The notes under the pieces are model-generated. The model was not told where the DNA came from. It did not search any database and worked only from the letters and a program-made list of their open reading frames with translations. 64,000 nucleotides of DNA from Finegoldia magna (GTDB lineage: Bacteria > Bacillota > Clostridia > Tissierellales > Peptoniphilaceae), in contig NZ_QGTH01000001.1 of assembly GCF_003182075.1 (NCBI RefSeq), positions 186,001 through 250,000 of the forward strand, given 5' to 3'. Shown here piece by piece: positions 1 to 9,478 of this stretch (positions within the stretch are counted from its first letter, which is position 1; each line of letters begins with the position of its first letter). A program made the translations under genes and the position numbers.

Positions 1-1
1 T

Positions 2-274
2 CCAATATCACTACAAGCAGATATAGTTTTAAGTGAAACTCAGCTTAATAATTTATGGACTACTGATTATTTAGGAATGTATAGTTTCGTAGAGCAGTTC
101 GTTTCAGAACAAGGATATAAGGTTAATTTAATCGAAGAAAAAAATGACGGTAATCAACCACAAGATTTCGTATCTAAAAAGATAGCTGTTTTTGTAGCGG
201 ATGGAATTAGATATACATTGACAGGTAGAACAACTGTTGACAATATGAAACAAATAGTAAATTCAATGAAATAA
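2..274 (+). CDS. C-terminal end of an unidentified protein (partial)
   Basis: The reading frame is open from base 2 to the stop at 272-274 and no start codon with a ribosome site is visible, so the gene begins before the window. The 90 visible residues have no membrane segment. The end reads as a small alternating strand/helix domain, finishing with a VADGIRYTLTG strand pair and a helix NMKQIVNSMK. That ending resembles the C-terminus of DUF4367-type extracytoplasmic domains, but this is only an impression from the pattern. A terminator follows 10 bases after the stop, so this is the last gene of its operon. The function is not known. Confidence 0.7.
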   Translation, partial: PISLQADIVLSETQLNNLWTTDYLGMYSFVEQFVSEQGYKVNLIEEKNDGNQPQDFVSKKIAVFVADGIRYTLTGRTTVDNMKQIVNSMK

Positions 275-283
275 AGTATTTGG

Positions 284-315
284 GTGCTGCACAATAAAAA
301 GTGCAGCATTTTTTA
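284..315 (+). terminator. Rho-independent terminator
   Basis: A 9-bp stem (GTGCTGCAC with GTGCAGCAT, one G-T pair) closes an 8-base A-rich loop and runs into a T-tract. It ends the transcription unit of the partial gene. Confidence 0.9.
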
Positions 316-560
316 TTGAAAAAATTTTAAAATTTCAATCACAAAAAGCAAAACTTTGTCTAAATTTTTAAAAATTTATTTTTCATTTTAGAAAAAGTAA
401 ATTAAAAATATCAAAGTTACAGCAATCAAAAAAATATAATAAAAATGTTTTCATTTATATATATAGCAATTTTTATAAAAAATTCAACAATATATCTAAA
501 ATCAATTTAGATTTAAAAAATTATATGGGTTATAATAGTTAGATGTGAGGAAGTGAGTTT
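316..560. other. AT-rich intergenic region upstream of the V-ATPase operon
   Basis: About 245 bases of very AT-rich DNA with many A and T runs. No ORF or structured RNA is recognised. The only signal I can support is the candidate promoter just before the first V-ATPase gene. Confidence 0.6.
506..536 (+). promoter_or_regulatory. Candidate promoter of the V-ATPase operon
   Basis: A perfect TATAAT box lies at 531-536. The best upstream match is TTTAGA at 506-511, with a 19-base spacer, so the -35 is weak. The site is 25 bases before the first start codon. Confidence 0.45.
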
Positions 561-869
561 ATGAAAGATGTAATCAATAAAATAATTGAGATTGATAAAA
601 AAGCACAGGATTTGGATGAAACTTTTCAAAATGATCTTGTGACTGAACAAAAAAAACAAAAAGAAGCTATAAGAGAGCTTGAAGACAAATATCAATCAGA
701 ATCTGTAACTAAACTTAATTCTGTCCATGAAGATATTATTAATAGCCAAAACAATAATATCGAAAATCAAAAGAAGAGTATTGAAGAAAAGAAAAATCAC
801 TTGAAGGAAATCTTCGATAAAAACGAGGATAAATTGGTGGATAAATTCTTCAACATTATTACGGAGTAA
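561..869 (+). CDS. V-type ATPase peripheral-stalk subunit (G/H-like)
   Basis: The 102-residue product is almost entirely charged heptad-like helix, rich in Lys, Glu, Gln and Asp with regularly spaced Ile and Leu. This is what is expected of the G/H stalk subunit, which pairs with subunit E in V/A-type ATPases. A GAGG site at 547-550 precedes the ATG. The gene is the first of nine in the operon and is followed two bases later by subunit C. Identification rests on position and coiled-coil character, because these short stalk proteins have little sequence signature. Confidence 0.8.
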   Translation: MKDVINKIIEIDKKAQDLDETFQNDLVTEQKKQKEAIRELEDKYQSESVTKLNSVHEDIINSQNNNIENQKKSIEEKKNHLKEIFDKNEDKLVDKFFNIITE

Positions 870-871
870 TT

Positions 872-1888
872 ATGGGATCTGCAAGATTATATAGTGCGCT
901 TAATACTAAGATTTCTAAGATTAGCTCAGAGCTTTTGTCTGATGAAGATTTTAAGAAATTATTAGAAGCTGATACTAATAAGGATCAATATGATTATCTT
1001 TTGAAATTGGGAAAGATTGAGGGTGAATACGCAAACGAGGGCGTGAGTCAGTTTGAAAATAGTCTTAATGATAAGATGATTAGAACTGAAGAAAAGTTGA
1101 AGTATTATATGAACGGCAGATACAAGGATTTTTATAATTCTTTGTTGGAGTATTATGTCGTTGAAGATATTAAAACTTTGGCGCGTGTTATCGTTAGAAG
1201 GGAATACACCGATAGGTTGAATGATAATCTTATAGTTCTCAAGGATACAAAATTTTCTCGAATTTCTTCGTCGACTACGATTCAAGATTTTGTGGATATG
1301 TTAGATGAGCCATACAAATCTATTGTCGATAGGTACAAGGAAGAAAATCGTCACAGAATTTTGTTTTTTATTGAGATGAACTTGGATAGAAATTATTATT
1401 CAAACATTATCAAGATGAGTCAAGGTTTATCGAAACAAGATTCTAAGATTGTCCAAGATTATTATGGTGAAAAAATCGACTTATTGAATTTGGAATGGAT
1501 TTATAGAGCTAACAAATATTATGAAATCAATAGCGAGATTATTTTCAACTTTACGATTTTGGGCGGTAAATTGTTCCAATTGGACGATTTGAAGAAGATT
1601 TCGTATATGGATTTTGATGAGTTAATGAAGTTTATTTCCGAAAGCAAGTATTCTTTCTTAGTTAATACCGAAAATGATATTGATTTGTACATGGATAGGA
1701 GAGTTTACAGATATCTTTATTTCAAGGCTATGGATTTGCTACATACTAATAAGTACAATATTTCGAAACTTATTGCGATTGGCGAATTACTTGAGTTTGA
1801 AAAATTTGATATTGAAAAAAGTGTGGAATCTAAGAGATTTAATTTGGATTTTGAAAAGTCCAAGTCTTATCTGATTAGAAGAGTTTAA
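872..1888 (+). CDS. atpC: V-type ATP synthase subunit C
   Basis: A 338-residue, largely helical protein with no membrane segment. It matches the size and character of V/A-ATPase subunit C (the d-type socket protein that joins the central rotor to the membrane ring). The N-terminal SARLYSALNTKIS segment and the tandem helical repeats fit the family. In many clostridial operons subunit C lies after E, whereas here it precedes subunit I. It is tightly packed between the stalk gene and subunit I. Confidence 0.9.
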   Translation: MGSARLYSALNTKISKISSELLSDEDFKKLLEADTNKDQYDYLLKLGKIEGEYANEGVSQFENSLNDKMIRTEEKLKYYMNGRYKDFYNSLLEYYVVEDIKTLARVIVRREYTDRLNDNLIVLKDTKFSRISSSTTIQDFVDMLDEPYKSIVDRYKEENRHRILFFIEMNLDRNYYSNIIKMSQGLSKQDSKIVQDYYGEKIDLLNLEWIYRANKYYEINSEIIFNFTILGGKLFQLDDLKKISYMDFDELMKFISESKYSFLVNTENDIDLYMDRRVYRYLYFKAMDLLHTNKYNISKLIAIGELLEFEKFDIEKSVESKRFNLDFEKSKSYLIRRV

Positions 1889-1900
1889 GGAAGTGGTAAA

Positions 1901-3832
1901 TTGAGAGCAGAAAAAATGTACATGATGAATGTAGTTGGAAATCTGAAGTATCTTGAATCCACTATAAAAGATTTGTTGGATATTGGAAGTGTCGAACTTA
2001 CTGATAGTTTGAGCCAAATCGAAAACAATACTTTTATCGTTAATATCAATAGTGAAAATATCGAAAAAACTATGGAGTTTAATAATGTTACTGGTTTTGA
2101 AAACAGGGATGTTAAGGATTTGAACTCTATTGCTGACAATTTGAAGGATATTTTCAAAATTGATTTGAAAGATGAGAGATTAAAAAGAGAGTACAACGAA
2201 GATGAAATCAAAGACTTCTACGGTTCTATTAAATCTAAGGTGGACAAGATCTACGATTGTGAAAACCAAATTGATGAAAATAAAAAAGAATTGGAAGATT
2301 TGTATTTGATAGAAGATTTGGATGTATCTATTGAAAGCTTGTGTGATATGAAGTATTTCGATTATCGCTTTGGCTATTTGTCTAAGGAAAATAGATTAAA
2401 GTTGAAGAAAAACTACGATAATATCATGGCAAGTGTACTTCATTTGGCAAGTAAGAACAAAAAGGAAGTTTATGTAGCTATTTATCCAAAAGATGTGTCC
2501 ATTGAAACAGACAGAATTTTGAGATCGTTGAATTGGACTGATATCAATATTAATAAAAATAGAAAAGAGGTTCCAAAAGAAATAATTTCCAAAATTGAAT
2601 TGGAAAATGAAAACTTGGGAGCTGAAATCTCAAAATTAAATCAAAGCTTAAATGAGATTTACAGAGATAACAAAAGCAAAATCATTGATATGGTGATTTC
2701 TGCTAATTTGTTGATTCAATTAGAAGATGTGAAGAGTTTACTGGCAAGAAGTGAAAACTACTTTTACTTGGCAGGATGGGTTCCTGAATCAGCTAAGAGT
2801 GTTGTTCAAGAAAAATTATCTGCATACGATGATATGTTCATTAATTTCTTGGATGCAGATGACAGTGGACTAACTCCTCCCACCAAGCTCAAAAACAACA
2901 AATTTTTTAAGCCGTTTGAGCTTTTAGTTAATATGTATGGCACTCCAAATTACAAGGAAATCGACCCTACTGTATTTTTTGGGTTGACTTATATGTTGTT
3001 GTTCGGTGCTATGTTTGGGGATTTGGGACAAGGCGCTGTGATGTTTGTAGCAGGTGTCTTATTAGCGAAATTCAAAGATAAGATGATGGGCGGACTTCTT
3101 GAAAGAATTGGTGCAAGTTCCATGGTGTTTGGAATTCTTTACGGTTCTTTCTTTGGACTAGAAGGAATTATTCCGGCATTGTTTTTGAAACCATTTGAAA
3201 ATATCAACAAAGTTTTGATTATAGCTATTGGACTTGGTGTCGTACTTTTACTGATAGCTTACATTTTGGGATTATGTAACAATTACATTTTCAAAGATGT
3301 GCAAGAAGGACTTTTCGGACAAGAAGGTTTGGCAGGATTTTTGCTATTCTTGTTATTCTTATTATTAGCTGCAACAGTTGCATTAGAATTGCACATTGTT
3401 TCTGTTGGAGTGATTGCGGCGTGTATGTTGATTGTGATTTTTGTCATGATTTTCAAAGTTCCATTAACACAGCTTTTGTACAAGAGACGACCTCTTCACA
3501 ATGGTTTGGATGTTACAGGTTATTATGTTGAAAGTTCATTTTCAATTATTGAAACTTTGATTTCAATGTTTTCTTCAACTGTATCATTCATAAGAGTGGG
3601 TGCTTTTGCTATCAACCACGTTGGTTTGTTCTTGGCATTTACATCTATTGGTAAAATGATTGGAACTAATGCAGGTAACATAGCTATGATAATCGTAGGA
3701 AATATCGTGATTTTGGGTCTTGAAGGTTTGATTGTGTTCATTCAATCATTGAGACTTGAATATTATGAATTGTTTAGTAAATATTTTAAGGGTGATGGAA
3801 TTTTGTTCCAACCAACTATAAAGAGAATTTAA
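1901..3832 (+). CDS. atpI: V-type ATP synthase subunit I (a-subunit)
   Basis: The 643-residue product has a cytoplasmic N-terminal half of about 340 residues with coiled-coil stretches. A membrane half with seven or eight hydrophobic segments follows. It is the stator a-subunit that carries the ion half-channels, and the segment SMFSSTVSFIRVGAFAINH contains the conserved arginine region. I take the TTG at 1901 as start because AAGGAAG at 1888-1894 is correctly spaced for it. The in-frame ATG at 1916 would be too far from that site. The length is normal for the family. Confidence 0.95.
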   Translation: MRAEKMYMMNVVGNLKYLESTIKDLLDIGSVELTDSLSQIENNTFIVNINSENIEKTMEFNNVTGFENRDVKDLNSIADNLKDIFKIDLKDERLKREYNEDEIKDFYGSIKSKVDKIYDCENQIDENKKELEDLYLIEDLDVSIESLCDMKYFDYRFGYLSKENRLKLKKNYDNIMASVLHLASKNKKEVYVAIYPKDVSIETDRILRSLNWTDININKNRKEVPKEIISKIELENENLGAEISKLNQSLNEIYRDNKSKIIDMVISANLLIQLEDVKSLLARSENYFYLAGWVPESAKSVVQEKLSAYDDMFINFLDADDSGLTPPTKLKNNKFFKPFELLVNMYGTPNYKEIDPTVFFGLTYMLLFGAMFGDLGQGAVMFVAGVLLAKFKDKMMGGLLERIGASSMVFGILYGSFFGLEGIIPALFLKPFENINKVLIIAIGLGVVLLLIAYILGLCNNYIFKDVQEGLFGQEGLAGFLLFLLFLLLAATVALELHIVSVGVIAACMLIVIFVMIFKVPLTQLLYKRRPLHNGLDVTGYYVESSFSIIETLISMFSSTVSFIRVGAFAINHVGLFLAFTSIGKMIGTNAGNIAMIIVGNIVILGLEGLIVFIQSLRLEYYELFSKYFKGDGILFQPTIKRI

Positions 3833-3845
3833 AGGAGATAAATTT

Positions 3846-4265
3846 ATGTATTTTATTTTAATTTCAACAGCAATAATAGTTTTATTGACTATAGGTTCAG
3901 GTGTTTATTTGTTATACAACAACACTGATTCATCAAAAACAAAATTAAAGAAAGCATTAAGAACTAATCTTTTTGCTATAATTCCATGTCTTGTAATGGC
4001 ATTTGTATTCTTAATGCCTAACTCTGCATTTGCAGAATCTGCTGCTGGTGCAACTAATGGTCTTGGACTTTTGGCAGCTGCTTTGTCAACAGGTCTTGCA
4101 ACAATTGGTACTGGTTATGCAGTAGGTGTTGTAGGCTCATCAGCATTGGGAGCTGTTAGTGAAGATCCATCATTATTAGGTAAATCATTAATTTATGTAG
4201 GATTAGCAGAAGGTATTGCAATTTACGGATTGGTTATTTCAATTCTTATTTTGCAACAATTATAA
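3846..4265 (+). CDS. atpK: V-type ATP synthase subunit K (c-ring proteolipid)
   Basis: The 139-residue membrane protein forms the rotor ring. Residues 1-24 and about 42-62 are hydrophobic; the second looks like a cleavable segment ending in AFAESA. Residues 72-138 form a single glycine-rich hairpin (SEDPS loop at 105-109). The ion-carrying carboxylate is Glu122 in the AEGIAIYG motif. Only one such Glu is present, so this is a one-hairpin F-like c-subunit, not the duplicated four-helix NtpK of Enterococcus. Glu122 is followed by Gly, not Ser, so I do not predict Na+ or H+ specificity. Confidence 0.93.
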   Translation: MYFILISTAIIVLLTIGSGVYLLYNNTDSSKTKLKKALRTNLFAIIPCLVMAFVFLMPNSAFAESAAGATNGLGLLAAALSTGLATIGTGYAVGVVGSSALGAVSEDPSLLGKSLIYVGLAEGIAIYGLVISILILQQL

Positions 4266-4267
4266 TT

Positions 4268-4576
4268 ATGAAATCCGTAATTATAAGTGCGGATAATGTT
4301 ACAAATCTTGGTATGCGCCTTGCTGGAATCACAGGTTTAGTTGCGAAAAACGAAGCTGAAATGAAGAGAGCTTTTAAGGCTGCAACTATTGATGATACTT
4401 TGGGCGTTGTCATTATCACTGAAGAAGTGTTCAATACTATAAAAGATGAAGTGACAAAACACAAAGACAAGGGTAAGAAGCCGTTAGTTGTAACAATACC
4501 CGGAAGAAAAGGACTTGAAGACAAAGATTTCTTAATGAAATACATTAAGGGGTCTATAGGAATTAAGGTAGATTAG
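4268..4576 (+). CDS. atpF: V-type ATP synthase subunit F
   Basis: A 102-residue Rossmann-like protein (strand SVIISADN, strand GVVIITEEV, PLVVTIPG segment), typical of the F subunit on the central rotor shaft. In this family it binds the A3B3 head and modulates activity. It begins two bases after the subunit K stop and ends eight bases before subunit E, so it is translated within the same operon. Confidence 0.92.
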   Translation: MKSVIISADNVTNLGMRLAGITGLVAKNEAEMKRAFKAATIDDTLGVVIITEEVFNTIKDEVTKHKDKGKKPLVVTIPGRKGLEDKDFLMKYIKGSIGIKVD

Positions 4577-4584
4577 AGGTAGAA

Positions 4585-5193
4585 ATGATTTTATTAGAAA
4601 AGAAATTAGATATTTTTAACAAAATAATCTATGCAAATAAGAAAAAAGATTATGAAAAGAAACTTCTTGAAGTAAAAAACTCTAATCAAAATGAGCTAAA
4701 AGAATACGAACAAAAATTAATTGATGAATACAATTTAAATTTGAAAAAAAGAACCAGAAAAGCTGAACAAAAATCTATCGAAAAATTGAGAACTGCTGAA
4801 CAAGAAAGCAGAAGAGAGCTTTTGGTTTTAAAAGAAAATGTATTGCAAAAATTGTTTGATAATGTTACTAAAAAAATATTGGATTTTGTGAAGACTGATG
4901 AGTATAAAGAAAGATTAATCAAGAACATTGAAGAAAACTTGACTGATTTGGATTACAAGGTAGTGTTGTTGGTTTTACAAAACGATTATGATTATGTAAC
5001 TAAGAATTTCAGTTCAGAAAAAGTCGAAGAAATCAAATCCATTGCGAACAATTACTTGGGTGGATTTATGATTCAAGATGTAGAAGAAACGGTGAATTTT
5101 GATTACACTTATTTGTCAAAAATGCAAGATTGCAAACATGAAATGGGTGAAGATATTCATAATCTAATGACAGGCGGTGATATCAATGAATAA
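4585..5193 (+). CDS. atpE: V-type ATP synthase subunit E
   Basis: A 202-residue protein whose first 110 residues are a long charged coiled coil. A compact alpha/beta domain containing YLGGFMIQDVEETVNFDYTY follows, which is the diagnostic C-terminal region of subunit E. It forms the peripheral stalk with the G/H-like protein. Its last codons overlap the ribosome site and start of subunit A. Confidence 0.93.
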   Translation: MILLEKKLDIFNKIIYANKKKDYEKKLLEVKNSNQNELKEYEQKLIDEYNLNLKKRTRKAEQKSIEKLRTAEQESRRELLVLKENVLQKLFDNVTKKILDFVKTDEYKERLIKNIEENLTDLDYKVVLLVLQNDYDYVTKNFSSEKVEEIKSIANNYLGGFMIQDVEETVNFDYTYLSKMQDCKHEMGEDIHNLMTGGDINE

Positions 5194-6952
5194 TGGTAAG
5201 ATTTTTTCTATTAATGGTCCTGTAATAAAAGGAAGAAATATGACCGATTTCACAGCGAAAGAAATGGTGTTAATCGGTGAAAAGAAATTAATCGGAGAAG
5301 TTATCAGCCTTGAAGATGATATCGCAGTTATCCAAGTTTACGAAGAAACTGAAGGATTGAAAAAGGACGATGAAATTTATCACACTAATAAACCACTTTC
5401 ATTAAAATTAGGACCTGGTTTATTGAAAAATATGTTTGATGGAATAGAAAGACCATTAAAAGAAATAAGAGATAAATTTTCAACTTTTATCCCAGAAGGT
5501 ATCGGACTTATTTCCATCGACGAAGAAAAATTATGGGATGTCACTATAAAAGTTAAAAATGGTGATACAGTTACTCAAGGACAAATAATAGCAGAAGTTC
5601 CAGAAACAGAAGCTATCGTTCACAAAATTATGATTCCAGTTGGAGTTAATGGTACTGTAAAAAATGTTCTTGAAAATGGCAAATACAATATTGAGACTAC
5701 TATTATGCAAGTGGAAGATGATTTTGGAAACTTAACAGATATAAAATTGTACCAAGACTGGCCAATCAGAATTCCAAGACCTTCCAAAGAAAGACTAGAT
5801 GTCGATCGCTTATTGGAAACTGGTCAAAGAATTTTGGATGTGTTCTTCCCACTTGCAAAAGGTGGTACTGTAGCAATTCCTGGTGGATTTGGTACAGGAA
5901 AGACAATGACACAACACCAATTGGCAAAATACGCCGATGCAGATATTATTATTTACATTGGTTGTGGTGAACGTGGTAACGAAATGACAGAAGTATTGGA
6001 AGATTTTCCAAAACTTATCGACCCTAATAACGGGAAACCACTTATGGAACGAACTGTATTGATAGCCAATACTTCCAACATGCCAGTAGCAGCCAGAGAA
6101 GCAAGTATCTACACTGGAATTACAATGGCAGAATATTTCAGAGATATGGGATATGATGTCGCTATAATGGCGGACTCTACTTCTCGTTGGGCAGAAGCTC
6201 TTCGTGAAATTTCTGGAAGACTTGAAGAAATGCCTGCAGAAGAAGGATATCCTGCATATCTTCCATCTAGAATTGCACAGTTCTACGAAAGAGCGGGAAT
6301 TGTGAAAACTTTGAACGACAACGAAGGATCAGTTACAATTATCGGAGCTGTTTCACCAGCTGGTGGAGATTTCAGTGAACCAGTTACAGAAAACACTAAG
6401 AGATTCGTAAATGTATTCTTGGGTTTGGATAAGGACTTGGCATATTCAAGACACTATCCAGCTATTAACTGGATGAGCAGTTATTCTTCTTATGTAGAAA
6501 AATTAAGAGATTATTACGAATCTAAACTTGGCGAAGATGTTGTAGATTTGAGAAATCAAATGCTTAAATTGTTATACGAAGAAGACAAATTAAAAGAAAT
6601 AGTAATGCTTGTTGGTGAAGATGTTCTTCCAGACGATCAAAGATTGATTTTGGATATTTCAAATGTAATGAAGCTAGGATTTTTGCAACAAAATGCTTTT
6701 AGCAAGGTGGATACTTATGTTCCTCTTAAGAAACAAGTTGAAATGCTTAAAACTATAAAATTACTATACGAAGAAGGACACAAGGCAATCAAAGAACAAA
6801 TTCCTATTTCTCAAGTAAAAAATGCAGATTTGTATTCAAAAGTTATCGCCATGAAGAACACAATTTCCAACGAAGATTTAAGTGGAATAAAAGATTTGAA
6901 TGACGAAATCAAAGAGTTTTACAGCGATTTGATTAGCAAATACGAAAAGTAG
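5186..6952 (+). CDS. atpA: V-type ATP synthase catalytic subunit A
   Basis: The 588-residue catalytic subunit hydrolyses or synthesises ATP. The P-loop GGFGTGKT is at residues 233-240. The A-specific non-homologous insert (about 100-190) and the [14 protein letters not shown] region are present. I place the start at the ATG at 5186: AGGCGGTGAT at 5172-5181 is nearly the full anti-SD complement, with correct spacing. A GTG at 5177 would lie inside that ribosome site. The start overlaps the end of subunit E, which suggests translational coupling. Confidence 0.97.
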   Translation: MNNGKIFSINGPVIKGRNMTDFTAKEMVLIGEKKLIGEVISLEDDIAVIQVYEETEGLKKDDEIYHTNKPLSLKLGPGLLKNMFDGIERPLKEIRDKFSTFIPEGIGLISIDEEKLWDVTIKVKNGDTVTQGQIIAEVPETEAIVHKIMIPVGVNGTVKNVLENGKYNIETTIMQVEDDFGNLTDIKLYQDWPIRIPRPSKERLDVDRLLETGQRILDVFFPLAKGGTVAIPGGFGTGKTMTQHQLAKYADADIIIYIGCGERGNEMTEVLEDFPKLIDPNNGKPLMERTVLIANTSNMPVAAREASIYTGITMAEYFRDMGYDVAIMADSTSRWAEALREISGRLEEMPAEEGYPAYLPSRIAQFYERAGIVKTLNDNEGSVTIIGAVSPAGGDFSEPVTENTKRFVNVFLGLDKDLAYSRHYPAINWMSSYSSYVEKLRDYYESKLGEDVVDLRNQMLKLLYEEDKLKEIVMLVGEDVLPDDQRLILDISNVMKLGFLQQNAFSKVDTYVPLKKQVEMLKTIKLLYEEGHKAIKEQIPISQVKNADLYSKVIAMKNTISNEDLSGIKDLNDEIKEFYSDLISKYEK

Positions 6953-6960
6953 GTGATTTT

Positions 6961-8337
6961 ATGATAAAAGAATACATTAAATTAAAAAAAGTTGAAAGTT
7001 CAATTATAGAAGTTGAAAATGTAAATGAAGCATCTTTTGGTGAAGTTGTCGAAGTAAAATCATCTGCATCAGATAAATCAATGGTCGGTAAAGTTGTAAA
7101 TATTAACGATGATACTGTTACTATACAAGTTTTTGGTGACAGTACAGGAATGAGTACACAAAATACTAAAGTTAGATTTTCACAAAGGCCATTTGAAATA
7201 GCTTTGTCAGAAGATATTTTGGGAAGAAAATTCAACGGAATTGGTCAACCAATAGATGATGGAGGAGATATTTACGCAGCAAAACGCTACAACGTAAATG
7301 GACGTGCCATCAACCCGGTTTCCAGAGTTTATCCTAGGGATTTTATCCAAACAGGAATTAGTTCGATAGATTGTTTGATGACTTTGATTAGAGGACAAAA
7401 ACTTCCAGTATTTTCTGGATCTGGAATGAGTCACAATAGATTGGCTGCACAAATCGTTCGTCAAGCCAAAATCAAAGGCGCAAACGAAGATAACTTCGCT
7501 ATTGTATTTGGAGCGATTGGTGTAAAACACGACGAAGCAAGATTTTTCGAAGATACTTTCAGACAATCCGGTGTATTGAATAATGTGTGTATGTTTGTAA
7601 ATTACGCTGACGATTCAATAATGGAAAGAATTATTACTCCAAGGGCGGCACTAACTGCAGCAGAATACTTGGCTTTCGAAAAAAATTATCACGTATTGGT
7701 TATCATTACTGATTTGACAAGTTATGCAGAAGCTCTTCGTGAAGTTTCATCAAAAAGAGAAGAAGTTCCTTCCAGAAAGGGCTATCCAGGATATTTGTAT
7801 TCTGATTTAGCGTCATTGTACGAAAGAGCAGGTATGATTAAAGATGCAGAAGGCTCTGTAACTTTGATTCCGATTTTGACGATGCCTAATGACGATATCA
7901 CTCATCCTATTCCGGACTTAACAGGATATATTACTGAAGGACAAATTGTTTTGGAAAGAAGTTTGATGCAAAAAGACATATATCCACCAATCAATGTTCT
8001 TCCATCATTATCGAGACTTATGAAAGATGGTATTGGTGAAGGATACACAAGAGAAGATCATCCGGATGTAAGTAGCCAATTATTTTCAAGTTATTCTCAC
8101 GTTCAAGAAGTCAGAGATTTGGCACAAATTATCGGAGCAGATGATTTGAGTGAAGCTGATCAAAAATATTTGAAATTTGGAGACGAATTTGAAAACAAAT
8201 TTGTAAAACAAGATTATTATGAAAACAGAGAAATAGAAGAAACACTAGATCTTGCGTGGGATTTATTGAAGATATTACCAGAAAACGAATTGGACAGATT
8301 ATCACCAGAAATGATAAAACAACATATGAACAGGTGA
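6961..8337 (+). CDS. atpB: V-type ATP synthase regulatory subunit B
   Basis: The 458-residue non-catalytic nucleotide-binding subunit alternates with A in the head. The P-loop position is degenerate, as expected for B (FSGSGMS at residues 151-157). The segments [18 protein letters not shown] and [14 protein letters not shown] are characteristic. An AGGTGATTTT site directly precedes the ATG. Full length. Confidence 0.97.
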   Translation: MIKEYIKLKKVESSIIEVENVNEASFGEVVEVKSSASDKSMVGKVVNINDDTVTIQVFGDSTGMSTQNTKVRFSQRPFEIALSEDILGRKFNGIGQPIDDGGDIYAAKRYNVNGRAINPVSRVYPRDFIQTGISSIDCLMTLIRGQKLPVFSGSGMSHNRLAAQIVRQAKIKGANEDNFAIVFGAIGVKHDEARFFEDTFRQSGVLNNVCMFVNYADDSIMERIITPRAALTAAEYLAFEKNYHVLVIITDLTSYAEALREVSSKREEVPSRKGYPGYLYSDLASLYERAGMIKDAEGSVTLIPILTMPNDDITHPIPDLTGYITEGQIVLERSLMQKDIYPPINVLPSLSRLMKDGIGEGYTREDHPDVSSQLFSSYSHVQEVRDLAQIIGADDLSEADQKYLKFGDEFENKFVKQDYYENREIEETLDLAWDLLKILPENELDRLSPEMIKQHMNR

Positions 8338-8341
8338 TTAT

Positions 8342-8959
8342 ATGGCAGTTTATAAGATGACTCCTACAAAGGGGAATTTAATAAAAGCTAAAAAGACATT
8401 GGATTTTTCCAAAAAAGGTTACAATCTTTTGGATAAAAAAAGAACTGTCCTCATCAAAGAAATGATGGGACTAATGAAAAAAGCACAAACTCTTCAAGAT
8501 TCCATCGAAAAAGAGTTCGATGAGGCTTACGAGATTTTGACAGAAGCATCCATAACAGTTGGAACTGATAGACTTGAAGAAATTTCCCATTCGATTAGTC
8601 ACGAAAAAGAATTCGATATAATTTACAAATCAGTAATGGGAGTTGAAGTTCCGAATATTGTATATCCAAAATCAAAAGCCGAAGCACAATATGGTTTCTT
8701 CAGAACTAATGCCTCATTCGATAGGGCGGTTCTTGCATTCAACAAAATCAGAGAAACTATATACGAATTGGCTGAAATGGAAAATGCAGTGTATAAATTG
8801 GGTAAAGAGATTAAAAAAACTCAAAAACGTGCCAATGCATTGGATAAAATACAAATTCCAAAATACGAACAATCCATCAAAGATACTGAAGATATCTTAG
8901 CTGAAAAAGAAAGAGAAGAATTCTTCAGATTGAAGATGGTAAAAAAGAAGAAAAAATAA
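8342..8959 (+). CDS. atpD: V-type ATP synthase subunit D
   Basis: The 205-residue central shaft subunit is two long antiparallel helices with a short middle domain. The N-terminal motif PTKGNLIKAKKTLDF and the segment RRANALDKI-like RANALDKIQIPKYE near residues 165-178 are family hallmarks. It ends in a lysine run and is followed by the operon terminator. It starts four bases after subunit B. Confidence 0.95.
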   Translation: MAVYKMTPTKGNLIKAKKTLDFSKKGYNLLDKKRTVLIKEMMGLMKKAQTLQDSIEKEFDEAYEILTEASITVGTDRLEEISHSISHEKEFDIIYKSVMGVEVPNIVYPKSKAEAQYGFFRTNASFDRAVLAFNKIRETIYELAEMENAVYKLGKEIKKTQKRANALDKIQIPKYEQSIKDTEDILAEKEREEFFRLKMVKKKKK

Positions 8960-8963
8960 ATTT

Positions 8964-8997
8964 CGGTTGGGCAGTTGATTTGCCTGACCGTTTTTTT
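8964..8997 (+). terminator. Terminator of the V-ATPase operon
   Basis: A 10-bp stem (CGGTTGGGCA with TGCCTGACCG, two wobble pairs), a 7-base loop and seven T residues follow the subunit D stop by four bases. Confidence 0.92.
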
Positions 8998-9043
8998 GTT
9001 ATAGTATAGATATAACAAATCAATTTAAAGGAGAGATGAGAAC

Positions 9044-9397
9044 TTGATAAAATTTTTAGCACAATGTATTTGGTGGCAAGATATTAGAAAACCAAAGAAA
9101 ATTTCTGAAAATATTTTAAGAATATTGTATATTGCATTAGAATTATTTATCAGCTGGTTATTGATAATATATTTGACAAATTTCAGCTTGAATAAAGTTG
9201 TTTATGTGATTTTGTCTGTTTATGTAGTGTTATCTTTATTGACATTCGGGGCTATTAAATCGTATGAGTTGGAAATATATGAAGACAAACCTCTTTTATC
9301 TTGGGGATTGTGGATTTTAGGATGGCCACTTTCTTTAATCGGCTTATTCTTTTTAGCTTTTAATAAAGAAAATATTTTGAAAATAACTGAAAAATAA
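9044..9397 (+). CDS. Small membrane protein of unknown function
   Basis: The 117-residue product has three hydrophobic segments (about 30-47, 51-70 and 84-105). The N-terminus is Trp- and Lys-containing (CIWWQDIRKPKK), and there is no recognisable catalytic motif. The TTG at 9044 is used because AAAGGAG at 9028-9034 fits it and no ATG is nearby. The gene is monocistronic, between the V-ATPase terminator and its own perfect hairpin terminator. An inverted repeat (GTTATA/TATAAC, 8998-9016) lies in its likely promoter. I do not recognise the family. Confidence 0.75.
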   Translation: MIKFLAQCIWWQDIRKPKKISENILRILYIALELFISWLLIIYLTNFSLNKVVYVILSVYVVLSLLTFGAIKSYELEIYEDKPLLSWGLWILGWPLSLIGLFFLAFNKENILKITEK

Positions 9398-9403
9398 TTT
9401 TAG

Positions 9404-9429
9404 GGAATTCTAAAACGAATTCCTTTTTT
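9404..9429 (+). terminator. Rho-independent terminator
   Basis: Perfect 7-bp stem GGAATTC/GAATTCC with a 6-base loop and a six-T tract. Confidence 0.92.
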
Positions 9430-9478
9430 GTTTGTGATTGATGTGTGTTTGAGGTATTATATAAATAGAGGTGATTTT

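Noticed and set aside
9428-9478. Longer N-terminus for oligoendopeptidase F
   Set aside because: The extension begins inside the preceding terminator, and a strong AGAGGTGAT site precedes the ATG at 9479.
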